A DNA stretch of 64,000 nucleotides from Austwickia chelonae NBRC 105200. Its GTDB lineage: Bacteria; Actinomycetota; Actinomycetes; Actinomycetales; Dermatophilaceae. The stretch covers positions 1 through 64,000 of the forward strand of contig NZ_BAGZ01000008.1 in the NCBI RefSeq assembly GCF_000298175.1, written 5' to 3'. The position numbers and the translations under genes are program-made. Position 1 is the first letter of the stretch; every line of letters starts with the position of its first letter. Shown in pieces: positions 1 through 7,937 of this stretch. The notes beneath the pieces are model-generated. The model was given only the letters and a program-made list of their open reading frames with translations. It was not told where the DNA came from and made no database searches.

Positions 1-1432
1 GCAGCGGGTTGGCGGGCTTGACGTTGAACGGTCCGCGGTAGACGTTCTTGTCCTGTCCGGGCCAGCCGGCGCAGATCGAAGACTTCCAGGTCCACATCTG
101 CACGAAGGGGTTCTTCTGTGCTTCAGGAGAGTTGGCGAACTTCTGCCAGGCCTTCGGGTCCTTCGGATTGACCGAGTCGGAGCACATGACGCCGATCTGC
201 TGGATCTTCTCGGTCCACTTCGCGTCGTCCGGGGTGCGCGGACCGGGCTCGACCGGCTTCTCCCCGGCAGGAGCGAAACCGAGCGGCGGCTTGACCGTGG
301 ACTTCTTACGGGCCTCCTCCGCGGTCTGCTTCATGGTGACCGAGGGCTTCTTCTTCTGGGTGAAGAGCTTCCAGGAGTCGTTGATGGAGGTCATCAACTG
401 CGGGATCATGTCGGCCTCGTACAGCGAGACGCTCGTGGTGTGCAAGAAGTCCGAGAGCCAATGGGTGTCGTCACCCTGTTTGACCGGACCCTTCTTGAGG
501 ATCTCGAGGCTCTCCTTCCACGCCTTCTCGATGGTGGGGGCTTCGGGGCAGCGTTTCGGTCCGGCCTTCTTGCACTCGGCGATGGCGGACTGGATGGCGT
601 CCAGGGAGCCGGCGCCCGAGTGGACCCGGGCGGTCACCGGGACCTGCTCCTTGCCCTTCTCCCCGGTGGACCAGCCGATGGGGTCGACCACGCTGTCCAC
701 GGTCATCCGGCCCACCGTGTTCGGGAAGAGCGCCGCATAGGTCGCGCCCAGGTAGGTGCCATAGGACACCCCGAAGTAGTTGAACTGCTTGTCACCCACG
801 GCCCGCCGGATCATCTCGTGATCGCGGACGGTCTGCGCGGTCGACATGTGGTCGATGAGCGGGCGGCTGCTCTCCGCGCAGGCGGTGCGCACGTAACCGT
901 CGTGCTCGAGCTTCATCTTCTCGTGATCGGGCTGGGTCGGGTAGTCGCCGGGGTGGACCTTGGGTTCTTCCTTCTTGCTCCAGCAGGCGGCCAGCGGCGA
1001 GGGGAAGACACCGCGCGGGTCGACCCCGATGATGTCGTACTGTGCCCCGACGTTCTTGCCGAGGGCGCCGGCCATCTTGGGCAGTTTCGTCGAGGCGCTC
1101 TCCCCGGGACCGCCGGGGTTGACGAAGATGGATCCCTTCTTGTCCTTGCCGGTCGCCGGTTTCTTGGCGACCGAGATGGCGAACTTGGGGCCGTCGGGCT
1201 TCGAGTAGTCGACCGGCAGCAGTGCGGTCGCACATTGCAGGGTCTTGTCCTCGTCGCAGGCGGCCCACTTGAGGGTGGGGACCTTCACCTTGGACATGTC
1301 CGGGCCGTTCGACGGCGCGGCGGGTTTTTTCTGCCCGTTGGCCTCGGTGGGGACGCCCGCAGCCTGTGAGGTGGCGGGGAGCATGGCGAAAGTGATGGCG
1401 GATGCGGCCAGGGCGGCAACAGCAGCACGCAC
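1..1432 (-). CDS. SAP-type (tripeptidyl) alpha/beta-hydrolase, secreted; 3' end outside window
   Basis: Secreted serine hydrolase of the Streptomyces SAP/tripeptidyl-aminopeptidase family, which removes short peptides from protein N-termini. The GTG start at 1432 has a strong Shine-Dalgarno (GGGAGGAG) just upstream. The protein opens with a short Ala-rich signal peptide ending near TSQAAG. About 477 residues are visible; the gene runs off the left edge. It shows the oxyanion-hole motif NPGGPGES, the DPRG motif, and the nucleophile elbow GVSYGTYLG with Ser223. The window ends just before the expected catalytic Asp and His (TAP-like C-terminal domain), so the full triad cannot be confirmed. It is divergent from flbD. 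A diverged relative lies at 13633-15210, but that copy has lost its catalytic serine. Confidence 0.88.
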   Translation of the reverse strand, partial: MRAAVAALAASAITFAMLPATSQAAGVPTEANGQKKPAAPSNGPDMSKVKVPTLKWAACDEDKTLQCATALLPVDYSKPDGPKFAISVAKKPATGKDKKGSIFVNPGGPGESASTKLPKMAGALGKNVGAQYDIIGVDPRGVFPSPLAACWSKKEEPKVHPGDYPTQPDHEKMKLEHDGYVRTACAESSRPLIDHMSTAQTVRDHEMIRRAVGDKQFNYFGVSYGTYLGATYAALFPNTVGRMTVDSVVDPIGWSTGEKGKEQVPVTARVHSGAGSLDAIQSAIAECKKAGPKRCPEAPTIEKAWKESLEILKKGPVKQGDDTHWLSDFLHTTSVSLYEADMIPQLMTSINDSWKLFTQKKKPSVTMKQTAEEARKKSTVKPPLGFAPAGEKPVEPGPRTPDDAKWTEKIQQIGVMCSDSVNPKDPKAWQKFANSPEAQKNPFVQMWTWKSSICAGWPGQDKNVYRGPFNVKPANPL

Positions 1433-1803
1433 GGGAAAAGCTCCTCCCGGAGGGGGTATGTGAGATGACACGGGGAGCGCCTCCCGGAGGCGAAACACGG
1501 CTGGCGACGGGGGCGCTCCGATGAGTTTGTATGAGCCAGAAGTCTACTGAACGAACCGGACACCTGTTCAGGTTCCTGGGGTCACGGTCCAGTGACAAAT
1601 TGCCGGACTTTTCCTGGGAAATGTCTGGCTCCTGCCGATCTGCCCTCGGCGCCAGGCCCTCCCTCGCCGCACGCTTCCTCCTCTCCGAGACGGAGGCCTT
1701 GCCCGGCAGGGCACTTCCCGCTCTCAGCTCACTTGGGTGGCTGTCGATAGGACGTGCGCAGGCCTGACGGCCACTTCTCGCAGACTCCACGGACGGAAGA
1801 CTC
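1433..1803. promoter_or_regulatory. Divergent intergenic region upstream of the flagellar operon
   Basis: A 371-bp gap between the SAP hydrolase (minus strand) and flbD (plus strand). It must hold promoters for both. A GTCGATAG element at 1743-1750, about 55 bp before flbD, resembles the -10 of sigma-28/WhiG-type promoters (consensus near GCCGATAA), but I find no convincing TAAA-type -35 at the usual 15-16 bp spacing. No gene is visible here. Confidence 0.35.
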
Positions 1804-2058
1804 ATGATCACTGTGACACGTCGCAACGGGACGACGTTTGCGCTCAACCCCGACCTCATCGAACGGGTCGAGGCGACACCGGACACCGTGGTGACCCTGG
1901 TCAGTGGCACGAAGTACGTGGTGGCCGAATCGGTGGACGACATCGTCGCGAAGGTCTGCCACTTCCGGGCCGCGGTGCTGACCGCATCGACCTCGCCCCA
2001 CGCGGCCCCCGCACCCCCGGTGCGCCTGCACTCGATCTCGACGACGACGGAGCGATGA
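1804..2058 (+). CDS. flbD: FlbD family flagellar protein
   Basis: An 84-residue protein of the FlbD family (pfam06289 type), small proteins found at the head of flagellar operons in Gram-positive bacteria and spirochaetes, of unsettled role. The N-terminal part, MITVTRRNGTTFALNPDLIE, shows the family pattern of a short beta hairpin followed by NPDLIE, and a typical VVAESVDDIVAKV segment follows. It is somewhat longer than many members because of an Ala/Pro-rich tail. It is the first gene of the flagellar operon; its TGA lies 1 bp before the GTG of motA, so the two are probably translationally coupled. Confidence 0.88.
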   Translation: MITVTRRNGTTFALNPDLIERVEATPDTVVTLVSGTKYVVAESVDDIVAKVCHFRAAVLTASTSPHAAPAPPVRLHSISTTTER

Positions 2059-2059
2059 C

Positions 2060-2839
2060 GTGGACCTTGGAACACTGATCGGCGTCGGCGTCGTCACCAT
2101 CGCCGTCTTCGTCACCGCACTGCTCGACGGCGTGTCCATCAGCCACCTGCTGCTCCCGGCCCCGCTGGTCCTCATCTTCGTCGGCACCTTCGGCGCGGCC
2201 GCCGGCGGCCTGCTCCTCTCCGAGTACGCCATCGCGCTCAAGGGCCTGCAACGGGCCTTCGCCGGCAAGGCTCCAGACGGCAGCGAACTGGTCGACGTCA
2301 TCGTGAAGATGGCTGACCGGGCCCGCCGCGAAGGTCTGCTCGCCCTGGAGGACATGGCCAAGGAGATCGAGGACCCTCTGCTCAAGGAGGGCATCCAGAT
2401 GACGGTCGACGGCACCGACGCCGCCGAGATCGAAGAACTCCTGATGATGCGGATCGACGCGAAGAAGGACCAGGACAAGATCGGTGTCGCCTTCTACGAG
2501 GCGATGGGTGGCTATGCCCCCACCATCGGTGTGGTTGGCGCCGTCCTCGGTCTGATCCACGCCCTCGGAAACCTGGACGATGTCGCCGCGCTGGGCGAGA
2601 TGATCGCCTCCGCCTTCGTCGCCACCATGTGGGGTGTCTTCATCGCCAACGCGGTCTGGCTCCCGGTCTCCGCGAAGCTCAAGCGGATCAGCCAGCTCGA
2701 GGTCAAGAACATGGAGATGATCGTCGAGGGTGTCCTCGCGGTCGCCGCCGGCACCTCGCCGCGGGTCGTCGAACAGAAACTGCGTTCCTCGCTGCCGGCC
2801 TCGGCCGGGGCGAAGGGCAAAGACACGAAGGCGGCCTGA
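2060..2839 (+). CDS. motA: Flagellar motor stator protein MotA
   Basis: The 259-residue stator subunit MotA, which forms the ion channel with MotB and pushes on FliG. GTG start directly after flbD. Four membrane segments are visible: two near the N-terminus (about 5-25 and 30-52) and two near 150-172 and 185-208, with the large cytoplasmic loop between them. The GGYAPTIGVVGAVLGLIHAL stretch is the conserved third helix and its preceding loop, including the Pro region needed for torque. The C-terminal tail is Lys/Ala-rich. motB starts 1 bp after the stop, as usual for this pair. Confidence 0.95.
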   Translation: MDLGTLIGVGVVTIAVFVTALLDGVSISHLLLPAPLVLIFVGTFGAAAGGLLLSEYAIALKGLQRAFAGKAPDGSELVDVIVKMADRARREGLLALEDMAKEIEDPLLKEGIQMTVDGTDAAEIEELLMMRIDAKKDQDKIGVAFYEAMGGYAPTIGVVGAVLGLIHALGNLDDVAALGEMIASAFVATMWGVFIANAVWLPVSAKLKRISQLEVKNMEMIVEGVLAVAAGTSPRVVEQKLRSSLPASAGAKGKDTKAA

Positions 2840-2840
2840 G

Positions 2841-3740
2841 GTGGCGAAGAAGAAGAGAGCACCCGAGCCGGAACCTCACGCCAATCACGAGCGCTGGATG
2901 ATCTCCTACGCCGACATGCTCACCCTGCTCCTCGCCCTGTTCATCGTGATGTTCGCGGTCAGCAAGGTCGACCAGGCCAAATTCCTCCAGTTCGCGCAGG
3001 GCGCCAACCAGGCCTTCGGTGGCTCCGGCTCGGTCGTCCTCAACGGCAAGGGCGGTACGGACGCCGGGTCGGACGGGATCATGAAGGCCCAGAAGCCGCC
3101 GAATCCCGACGGGGCCCAGCAGCTCGACCCGAAGAAGGCTGCGGAGATGGTCGCTGCCGAACAGGCTCGGCAGAAGGCGCAGTCCGACGAGAAGGAACGT
3201 CTGGAGCAGCTGAAGAAACAGATCGACCAGGAACTGTCCGGCAAAGGCTTGAAGGACGCCGTACAGATGAATGTCGACGAACGCGGCCTGGTGGTCAACA
3301 TCATCACCGACAAGGTGCTCTTCGAGACCGGACAGGCCTCCTTGCGTCCTTCCGGTACCCAGGTCCTCGACCTGATCGCCCCGACCATCAAGAACCTGCC
3401 GAACCGGCTCACCGTCGAAGGACATACGGACAATGTGCCGATCCACAGCGGGGCCTTCCGATCGAACTGGGAACTCTCCCAGGCCCGGGCGGCCAGCGTC
3501 CTGCAGCGTCTGCTCGCCGACGGACTTCCCGAGAGCCGGGTCTCCCTGGCCGGTTACGGGGAGCAACGTCCGATCGACACGAATGACACCGAGCAGGGCC
3601 GTTCCCGCAACCGGCGGGTCGCCATCGTGGTCCTGGCCAATGTGACACAGCCGCTGACCCCGTCGACCCCGATCGCTTCGCCCTCGCCTATCGCCTCGTC
3701 CTCGCCGATCGCCTCGCCGAGCGAGCACCCTTCCCACTAG
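2841..3740 (+). CDS. motB: Flagellar motor stator protein MotB (OmpA-like)
   Basis: A 299-residue MotB, the peptidoglycan-anchored partner of MotA. GTG start. A basic N-terminus (AKKKRAPEPEP) is followed by WMISYADMLTLLLALFIVMF, the single transmembrane helix with the conserved Asp (YADM) that carries the coupling ion. The periplasmic part has a charged coiled-coil-like stretch (about 115-145) and a C-terminal OmpA/MotB domain with the peptidoglycan-binding signature (TVEGHTDNVPI, NWELSQARA, GYGEQRP, NRRVAIVV). After this domain comes an unusual Ser/Pro-rich tail built of near-repeats (PIASPS, PIASSS, PIASPS). fliL follows 12 bp downstream with an AGGAG Shine-Dalgarno. Confidence 0.95.
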   Translation: MAKKKRAPEPEPHANHERWMISYADMLTLLLALFIVMFAVSKVDQAKFLQFAQGANQAFGGSGSVVLNGKGGTDAGSDGIMKAQKPPNPDGAQQLDPKKAAEMVAAEQARQKAQSDEKERLEQLKKQIDQELSGKGLKDAVQMNVDERGLVVNIITDKVLFETGQASLRPSGTQVLDLIAPTIKNLPNRLTVEGHTDNVPIHSGAFRSNWELSQARAASVLQRLLADGLPESRVSLAGYGEQRPIDTNDTEQGRSRNRRVAIVVLANVTQPLTPSTPIASPSPIASSSPIASPSEHPSH

Positions 3741-3752
3741 GAGCTGGAGAAC

Positions 3753-4235
3753 ATGTCAAAAGATCAGGACGCCACCCCTGCCGAGGGCGGGGCCGCCAAG
3801 GGCGGGGGCAAGAAGATGATCATCGTCATCGCGGCCACCGCGCTGGTGGTGATGGTCGTGGCCGGGCTCGTCTTCAAGATGGTCCTGGGCCCCAAGGAGG
3901 CCCCGAAGGACCTGTCCAAGGAGCCGGGCGCGGTCGTCGCCCTCGCCGAGGACATGACCTTGAACCTGTCCGACGGCAAGTACCTGAAGATGAAACTGGC
4001 CCTTCAACTCTCCGAGGAGGCCACGCAGAAGGCCGGCGGGGAGAAGGCGTTGAAGGCCTTCGACGGGTCCAAGGCCCGGGACGCCGCGATCGGGATCCTC
4101 GGGCATTACACGATGGAGCAACTCCTCAAACCGGAGAACAAGGAGAAAGCCCAGGAGACGCTGACCAAGGAGGTCAAGGAGCGTTACGAGGGCAAGGTCA
4201 TCAAGGTCTACTTCACTGATTTCGTGATGCAGTGA
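3753..4235 (+). CDS. fliL: Flagellar basal body-associated protein FliL
   Basis: A 160-residue FliL, an inner-membrane protein that surrounds and supports the stator. A short Gly/Lys-rich cytoplasmic tail (1-21) is followed by one transmembrane helix (about 22-42: MIIVIAATALVVMVVAGLVF). An extracytoplasmic SPFH-like domain follows, with the typical pattern GAVVALAEDMTLNLSDGKYLK near the start and GKVIKVYFTDFVMQ at the end, matching the VYFTEFVVQ-type FliL terminus. The start has an AGGAG ribosome site 6-10 bp upstream. Confidence 0.92.
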   Translation: MSKDQDATPAEGGAAKGGGKKMIIVIAATALVVMVVAGLVFKMVLGPKEAPKDLSKEPGAVVALAEDMTLNLSDGKYLKMKLALQLSEEATQKAGGEKALKAFDGSKARDAAIGILGHYTMEQLLKPENKEKAQETLTKEVKERYEGKVIKVYFTDFVMQ

Positions 4236-4243
4236 GGACGCTG

Positions 4244-4312
4244 GTGGACACCCGTTCGGTCGACGTAATCGACTCAGATACAGCCGTTTCGAGCCGATCA
4301 GAGGCATCGTGA
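4244..4312 (+). CDS. Candidate 22-codon leader ORF coupled to fliM
   Basis: A 22-codon reading frame (GTG start, product VDTRSVDVIDSDTAVSSRSE followed by AS) in the fliL-fliM gap. It has a GAGGA Shine-Dalgarno at 4234-4238 with good spacing, better than the site in front of fliM itself. Its TGA overlaps the fliM GTG in the string GTGA (4309-4312). This is what a translational-coupling leader would look like. It has no similarity I recognise and may be fortuitous. Confidence 0.35.
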   Translation: MDTRSVDVIDSDTAVSSRSEAS

Positions 4313-5178
4313 ACGGCGGCACCCCAGTCCTCTACGACTTCCGCAGCCCCAGCCGGTTCAGCCGTGAACAGGTTCGTGCGCTGCAGATGGTCAACGAGAC
4401 CTTCGCCCGGCAGATGGCGACGGTGTTGTCGACGACCCTGCGGATCGTCGGCCACTCCGCGTTGAACACCGTCGAGCAGGTCACCTACGACAACTACTCG
4501 AGCAATCTGCCCAATCCGTCCTTGCTGGCGGTCGTCGAGTTCACCCCGATGGGCGGCGACGGTGTCTTCCAGATGCCGATGAACGTCGTGATGAGCATCA
4601 TCGACCGGCTGCTGGGCGGCCCGGGCACGGACGAACAGCCCAGCCGGGCGTTGTCGGACATCGAGGCGGGTTTGATCCGCAACCTCGTCCAACGCATCGT
4701 CCGGGAGCTCACCTACGCCTTCGACACCCTGGCGCCGGTCAAAGCGACCGTGCAATCGCTGGAGTCCGATGTGCAGCTGCTGCAGCTGGCACCGCCCCAG
4801 GATCCGATGGTGGTCTCGGACTTCGAGATCCGGATCGGTGACCTGGTCTCCTCGGCGACCTTGTGCATGCCGGTCTCCACGGTCGCTCCCGTCCTGGACG
4901 TCCTCAAGGCCAAGCCTCAGGAACTGACCGGGCCGCAGGCGGCCGCGGCCAAGGCGTTGAACGAGCGCATGCACGAGGTCCCGGTGGTCGTGACCGTGGC
5001 CTTCGAACCCATCCAGTTGACCAGCAGCGAAGTGCTCGACCTGCAGGTCGGCGACGTCCTGCCGTTGCGTCATCCCACCAACCAGCCGTTGACCCTCTCC
5101 GCGGACGGGGTCCCGGTCGGCACCGCTGTCCCCGGAAGCCACGGCAGCCGACTGGCCTGCCAGATCATCGCTGTCTGA
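4309..5178 (+). CDS. fliM: Flagellar motor switch protein FliM
   Basis: A 289-residue FliM, the middle layer of the C-ring that sets rotation direction. The GTG at 4309 is the only possible start, because an in-frame stop lies at 4225-4227 with no ATG/GTG/TTG between. It shows the actinobacterial FliM opening (LYDFRSPSRFSREQVRALQMVNETFARQ), the CheC-like middle domain (MNVVMSIIDRLLGGPG, DIEAGLIRNLVQRIVREL) and a C-terminal SpoA domain (VLDLQVGDVLPLRHPTNQPL). The N-terminal EIDALL-type CheY-binding peptide of proteobacterial FliM is absent. fliN follows after 33 bp. Confidence 0.94.
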   Translation: MNGGTPVLYDFRSPSRFSREQVRALQMVNETFARQMATVLSTTLRIVGHSALNTVEQVTYDNYSSNLPNPSLLAVVEFTPMGGDGVFQMPMNVVMSIIDRLLGGPGTDEQPSRALSDIEAGLIRNLVQRIVRELTYAFDTLAPVKATVQSLESDVQLLQLAPPQDPMVVSDFEIRIGDLVSSATLCMPVSTVAPVLDVLKAKPQELTGPQAAAAKALNERMHEVPVVVTVAFEPIQLTSSEVLDLQVGDVLPLRHPTNQPLTLSADGVPVGTAVPGSHGSRLACQIIAV

Positions 5179-5211
5179 TCCCCGCCCCACTCTGCCGTGA
5201 AGGAACCGCCG

Positions 5212-6240
5212 ATGTCCTCCCTGAACGAAGAACTCGACACCGCCCTGATGGCTGCGGCCGGGGTGCTGCCGAGCCACTTCGCCGATTCGGCCGAGCTCAC
5301 CCTGGAGCCGCTGTCGGCCATCCAGGCGACGACCCTGTCCCTGCCCGGTGGTGCGTACGGCATCGAATGCGTGGTGAAGGACGCCGGCGAGGTCGGCACG
5401 GTCATCCTGATCGTGACGGGGCTGGTCGATCACGCCACCGGGGAGATCCTGGACCGCAGCGAGGCGCGCACCAAGTGGACGGAGGCCTTGAGTCAGGCGC
5501 TCACCGCCCTGCAGGAGCCTCTCGGCGCGTTCAAAGCCGGGCAGATCCACATGACCGACGCCTTCGACGCCTTGGAGAAGGCCGACGAGTGCAATGTCGT
5601 CGGTTTGTTCCGCGGGCAGACGTTGGCCGCATTGTTGATGACTCTGCCGGCGAAGTCCACCGGTCAGGGGGCCGCAGCCCAACTGGCCGCGGCGATCCAG
5701 GCGGCCGAGGCCGAAGCCGAGGGCGAGGAACCCGGTGACGGCGAGGGAGAGCTCCCCGACGCCGCCGGCGCGGAGACGGCCGAGGCCATGGCCGCCGACA
5801 CGGACCTGTCGGCGGGCGCTGCCGCACCCGTGGGCGCCCCCGGCGGTCCGGTGCCCGGCGGTGACCCGGCTCAGCAGGGCGTCTACGTCCCGCCTCCGCC
5901 GCGTGACCCGCACGGGCCGGCCGATGCCCCGTCGATGACCTTGGCCCCGTTGACCGGCGCCTTCACCTATTCGGTGGATCCACGGCGGATCGACCTGCTG
6001 CGCGACGTGATGATGGGGGTCAGCGTGGAGCTGGGCCGCACCCGGATGCCGGTGCAGCAGATCCTGGGGCTCATCCCCGGCTCGATCATCGAACTGGACC
6101 GCGCCGCCGGCGCCCCGGTGGACGTCCTGGTGAACGGCAAGTTGATCGCGCACGGCGAGGTGGTCGTGGTCGACGAGGAGTTCGCGGTCCGGATCAGTGA
6201 GATCTGCAGCCCGGAGGGTGAGGGGCGGGTCAGCGCGTGA
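5212..6240 (+). CDS. fliN: Flagellar motor switch protein FliN (FliY-like, long form)
   Basis: A 342-residue C-ring protein, much longer than the roughly 100-residue enterobacterial FliN. I chose ATG 5212 because AAGGA (5200-5204) sits 7 bp upstream. The N-terminal 150 residues resemble a CheC/FliY-like domain. They are followed by an Ala/Gly/Glu/Pro-rich linker of roughly 90 residues and a C-terminal SpoA/FliN domain (MMGVSVELGRTRMPVQQIL, GSIIELDRAAGAPVDVLVNG, GEVVVVDEEFAVRISEI). The FliY-type architecture suggests a switch component that might also have phosphatase activity, but I do not see clear catalytic CheC motifs. The stop overlaps the fliO start (GTGA). Confidence 0.92.
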   Translation: MSSLNEELDTALMAAAGVLPSHFADSAELTLEPLSAIQATTLSLPGGAYGIECVVKDAGEVGTVILIVTGLVDHATGEILDRSEARTKWTEALSQALTALQEPLGAFKAGQIHMTDAFDALEKADECNVVGLFRGQTLAALLMTLPAKSTGQGAAAQLAAAIQAAEAEAEGEEPGDGEGELPDAAGAETAEAMAADTDLSAGAAAPVGAPGGPVPGGDPAQQGVYVPPPPRDPHGPADAPSMTLAPLTGAFTYSVDPRRIDLLRDVMMGVSVELGRTRMPVQQILGLIPGSIIELDRAAGAPVDVLVNGKLIAHGEVVVVDEEFAVRISEICSPEGEGRVSA

Positions 6241-6704
6241 ACGACACATCGGCTGTCGCCCTCGCCCTGCGGATGGTGATCTCCCTGACGGTGGTCCTGG
6301 CGTTGATCGTCTGGGCCGCGCGGGTGGTCAACCGGCGGCAGGGGTCGTTGTGGCGCCGTCCCGGCGTGCAGGTTCCGCTCGTGCTGCTCAACCGGATCGG
6401 CCTGTCCCGACACGCTTCGGTGGCGGTGGTCGAGGTCGGTGAGGAGATCCTGGTGCTCGGGGTCGCCGACACCGGGGTGACTCTGTTGTCCCGGGTCGAC
6501 CCGGACACCTTGCCGTCGCGGGCACCGGAGGAGGACAGCGGCTCGGTGGCCGGGGAGCGGGGGCCGCTCCAGCCCTTTTCTTCCGGGGCTCGCAGCGACG
6601 GCGCCGTCTTCGCTGAGGCGATGCGGTCAGCTGCCGGCGCACTGGCCCGTCGCAGTGGTTTCGTCGGGGCAGGTCGAGACGGTGGGGACGGACGTCATGG
6701 ATGA
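6237..6704 (+). CDS. fliO: Flagellar biosynthetic protein FliO
   Basis: A 155-residue FliO, a membrane protein that helps assemble the FliP ring of the flagellar export gate. GTG start overlapping the fliN stop by 4 bp. One N-terminal transmembrane helix (about 8-29, ALRMVISLTVVLALIVWAARV) is followed by a small soluble domain with the FliO pattern (NRIGLSRHASVAVVEVGEEILVLGVADTGVTLLSRV). The last 50 residues are Gly/Ser/Ala-rich and variable. Identification rests on this pattern and on position between fliN and fliP. Confidence 0.85.
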   Translation: MNDTSAVALALRMVISLTVVLALIVWAARVVNRRQGSLWRRPGVQVPLVLLNRIGLSRHASVAVVEVGEEILVLGVADTGVTLLSRVDPDTLPSRAPEEDSGSVAGERGPLQPFSSGARSDGAVFAEAMRSAAGALARRSGFVGAGRDGGDGRHG

Positions 6705-7653
6705 CCTCGATGTTCACGCCGGTCGCAGCCCGTCCTGGCGCGCGTTCTCCCGGTGGATTTTCGCAGGGGCAGCCGGTGTGGCTCTCGTCGTGGGGGCCCC
6801 GGTCGCGGCTGCGCAGGCGGTCCCGGCTCAGGCTGCGTTCGTCGCTGTCTCGTCCGTGTCTTCGTCGTCGGCGATCGCTGCTTCGATGACCGGGACGCCG
6901 GTGGGCGTTGTTCCTGCGTCGGCGATGTTGCCGGGGCTGTTGCCCGCACCGGACCCGGTGGTGCCGACGCCGTCCCCGCCGGGTCGGCCCGGGGAGGTGA
7001 AGGTCTCCGTCGACGGGGGTGCTGCCGGGCGTAACCAGGTGGTGCAGATCATCCTGTTGATGACGATCCTGTCGGTGGCTCCGTCGCTGCTGTTGCTGTG
7101 TACGTCGTTCACGAAGATCGCGGTGGTGCTTTCGTTGACGCGTAACGCCTTGGGGACGCCGACGATTCCGCCGAACCAGGTGCTGGCCGGGTTGGCGCTC
7201 TTCCTCAGTCTGTTCGTGATGTCACCGGTGCTGACCCAGATGAACGAGAAGGGCTTGCAACCGTATCTGAACAATCAGGTGGAGTTGAACGTGGCGGTGG
7301 AGCGCGGCGGTGAACCGTTGAAGCTCTTCATGGCCGAGCACACTGGTGACATGGAACTGCAGACCATGATCAAGATGAGCCGGTCGGAACAGCCGAAGAA
7401 CAAGAAGGACACCGACTTCAAGACCCTGATCCCGGCCTTCGTGCTGTCCGAGCTGAAGAGCGCTTTCATCATCGGTTTCGTCATTTTCATCCCCTTCCTG
7501 GTGATCGACCTGGTGGTCGGTTCGGTCCTGATGAGCATGGGCATGATGATGCTGCCCCCGGTGATGATCTCGTTGCCCTTCAAACTGTTGCTCTTCGTGA
7601 TGGTCGACGGGTGGTCCCTGGTCACGACGGCCTTGATCACGAGTTATCGATAG
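6697..7653 (+). CDS. fliP: Flagellar export gate protein FliP
   Basis: A 318-residue FliP, the five-copy core of the export gate. ATG 6697 overlaps the end of fliO by 8 bp. The family core starts near residue 110 (NQVVQIILLMTILSVAPSLL) and contains the FliP signatures (CTSFTKIAVVLSLTRNALGT, PPNQVLAGLALFLSLFVMSP, IPAFVLSELKSAFIIGF, PFLVIDLVV, SMGMMMLPPVMISLPFKLLL). The region before the core is unusually long: a hydrophobic stretch at about 22-45, probably a signal peptide, then an Ala/Ser/Pro-rich segment of about 65 residues. Confidence 0.95.
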   Translation: MDDLDVHAGRSPSWRAFSRWIFAGAAGVALVVGAPVAAAQAVPAQAAFVAVSSVSSSSAIAASMTGTPVGVVPASAMLPGLLPAPDPVVPTPSPPGRPGEVKVSVDGGAAGRNQVVQIILLMTILSVAPSLLLLCTSFTKIAVVLSLTRNALGTPTIPPNQVLAGLALFLSLFVMSPVLTQMNEKGLQPYLNNQVELNVAVERGGEPLKLFMAEHTGDMELQTMIKMSRSEQPKNKKDTDFKTLIPAFVLSELKSAFIIGFVIFIPFLVIDLVVGSVLMSMGMMMLPPVMISLPFKLLLFVMVDGWSLVTTALITSYR

Positions 7654-7664
7654 GGGCCCGGGCG

Positions 7665-7937
7665 ATGACCGACAATCAGGTGATGTACCTGGGGGTACAG
7701 GCGATGTACCTGGGGGCGAAGGTCGCCGGGCCGATCCTGCTGGTGACCTTGGTGATCGGTTTCGCGATCTCGTTGATCCAGGCGGTCACCCAGGTGCAGG
7801 AGATGACCTTGACCTTTGTGCCGAAGGTCATCGCGGTGGCTTTCGTGCTCCTCCTGCTGGGTAACTGGATGATGGGGGAGATGGTCTCCTTCACCCGGCA
7901 GATCATCCTCGACCTCCCGACGATGTTGAAGACATGA
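7665..7937 (+). CDS. fliQ: Flagellar export gate protein FliQ
   Basis: A 90-residue FliQ, the usual family length, with two hydrophobic helices (about 15-37 and 50-72) and the signature LVTLVIGFAISLIQAVTQVQEMTLTFVPKV. ATG 7665 lies 11 bp after the fliP stop; upstream in-frame codons would add a non-conserved extension. The TGA overlaps the fliR start (ATGA). Confidence 0.94.
   Translation: MTDNQVMYLGVQAMYLGAKVAGPILLVTLVIGFAISLIQAVTQVQEMTLTFVPKVIAVAFVLLLLGNWMMGEMVSFTRQIILDLPTMLKT

Noticed and set aside
1630-1645. GCCGATCT as a sigma-28 -10 element for the flagellar operon
   Set aside because: No matching -35 at the required distance, and it lies about 165 bp from flbD; the GTCGATAG at 1743 is slightly better but also unproven.
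4213-6249. A 678-codon open frame on the minus strand
   Set aside because: It runs opposite to fliM and fliN, is His/Gln/Arg/Gly-rich as expected for the mirror of a high-GC gene, and has no family pattern.
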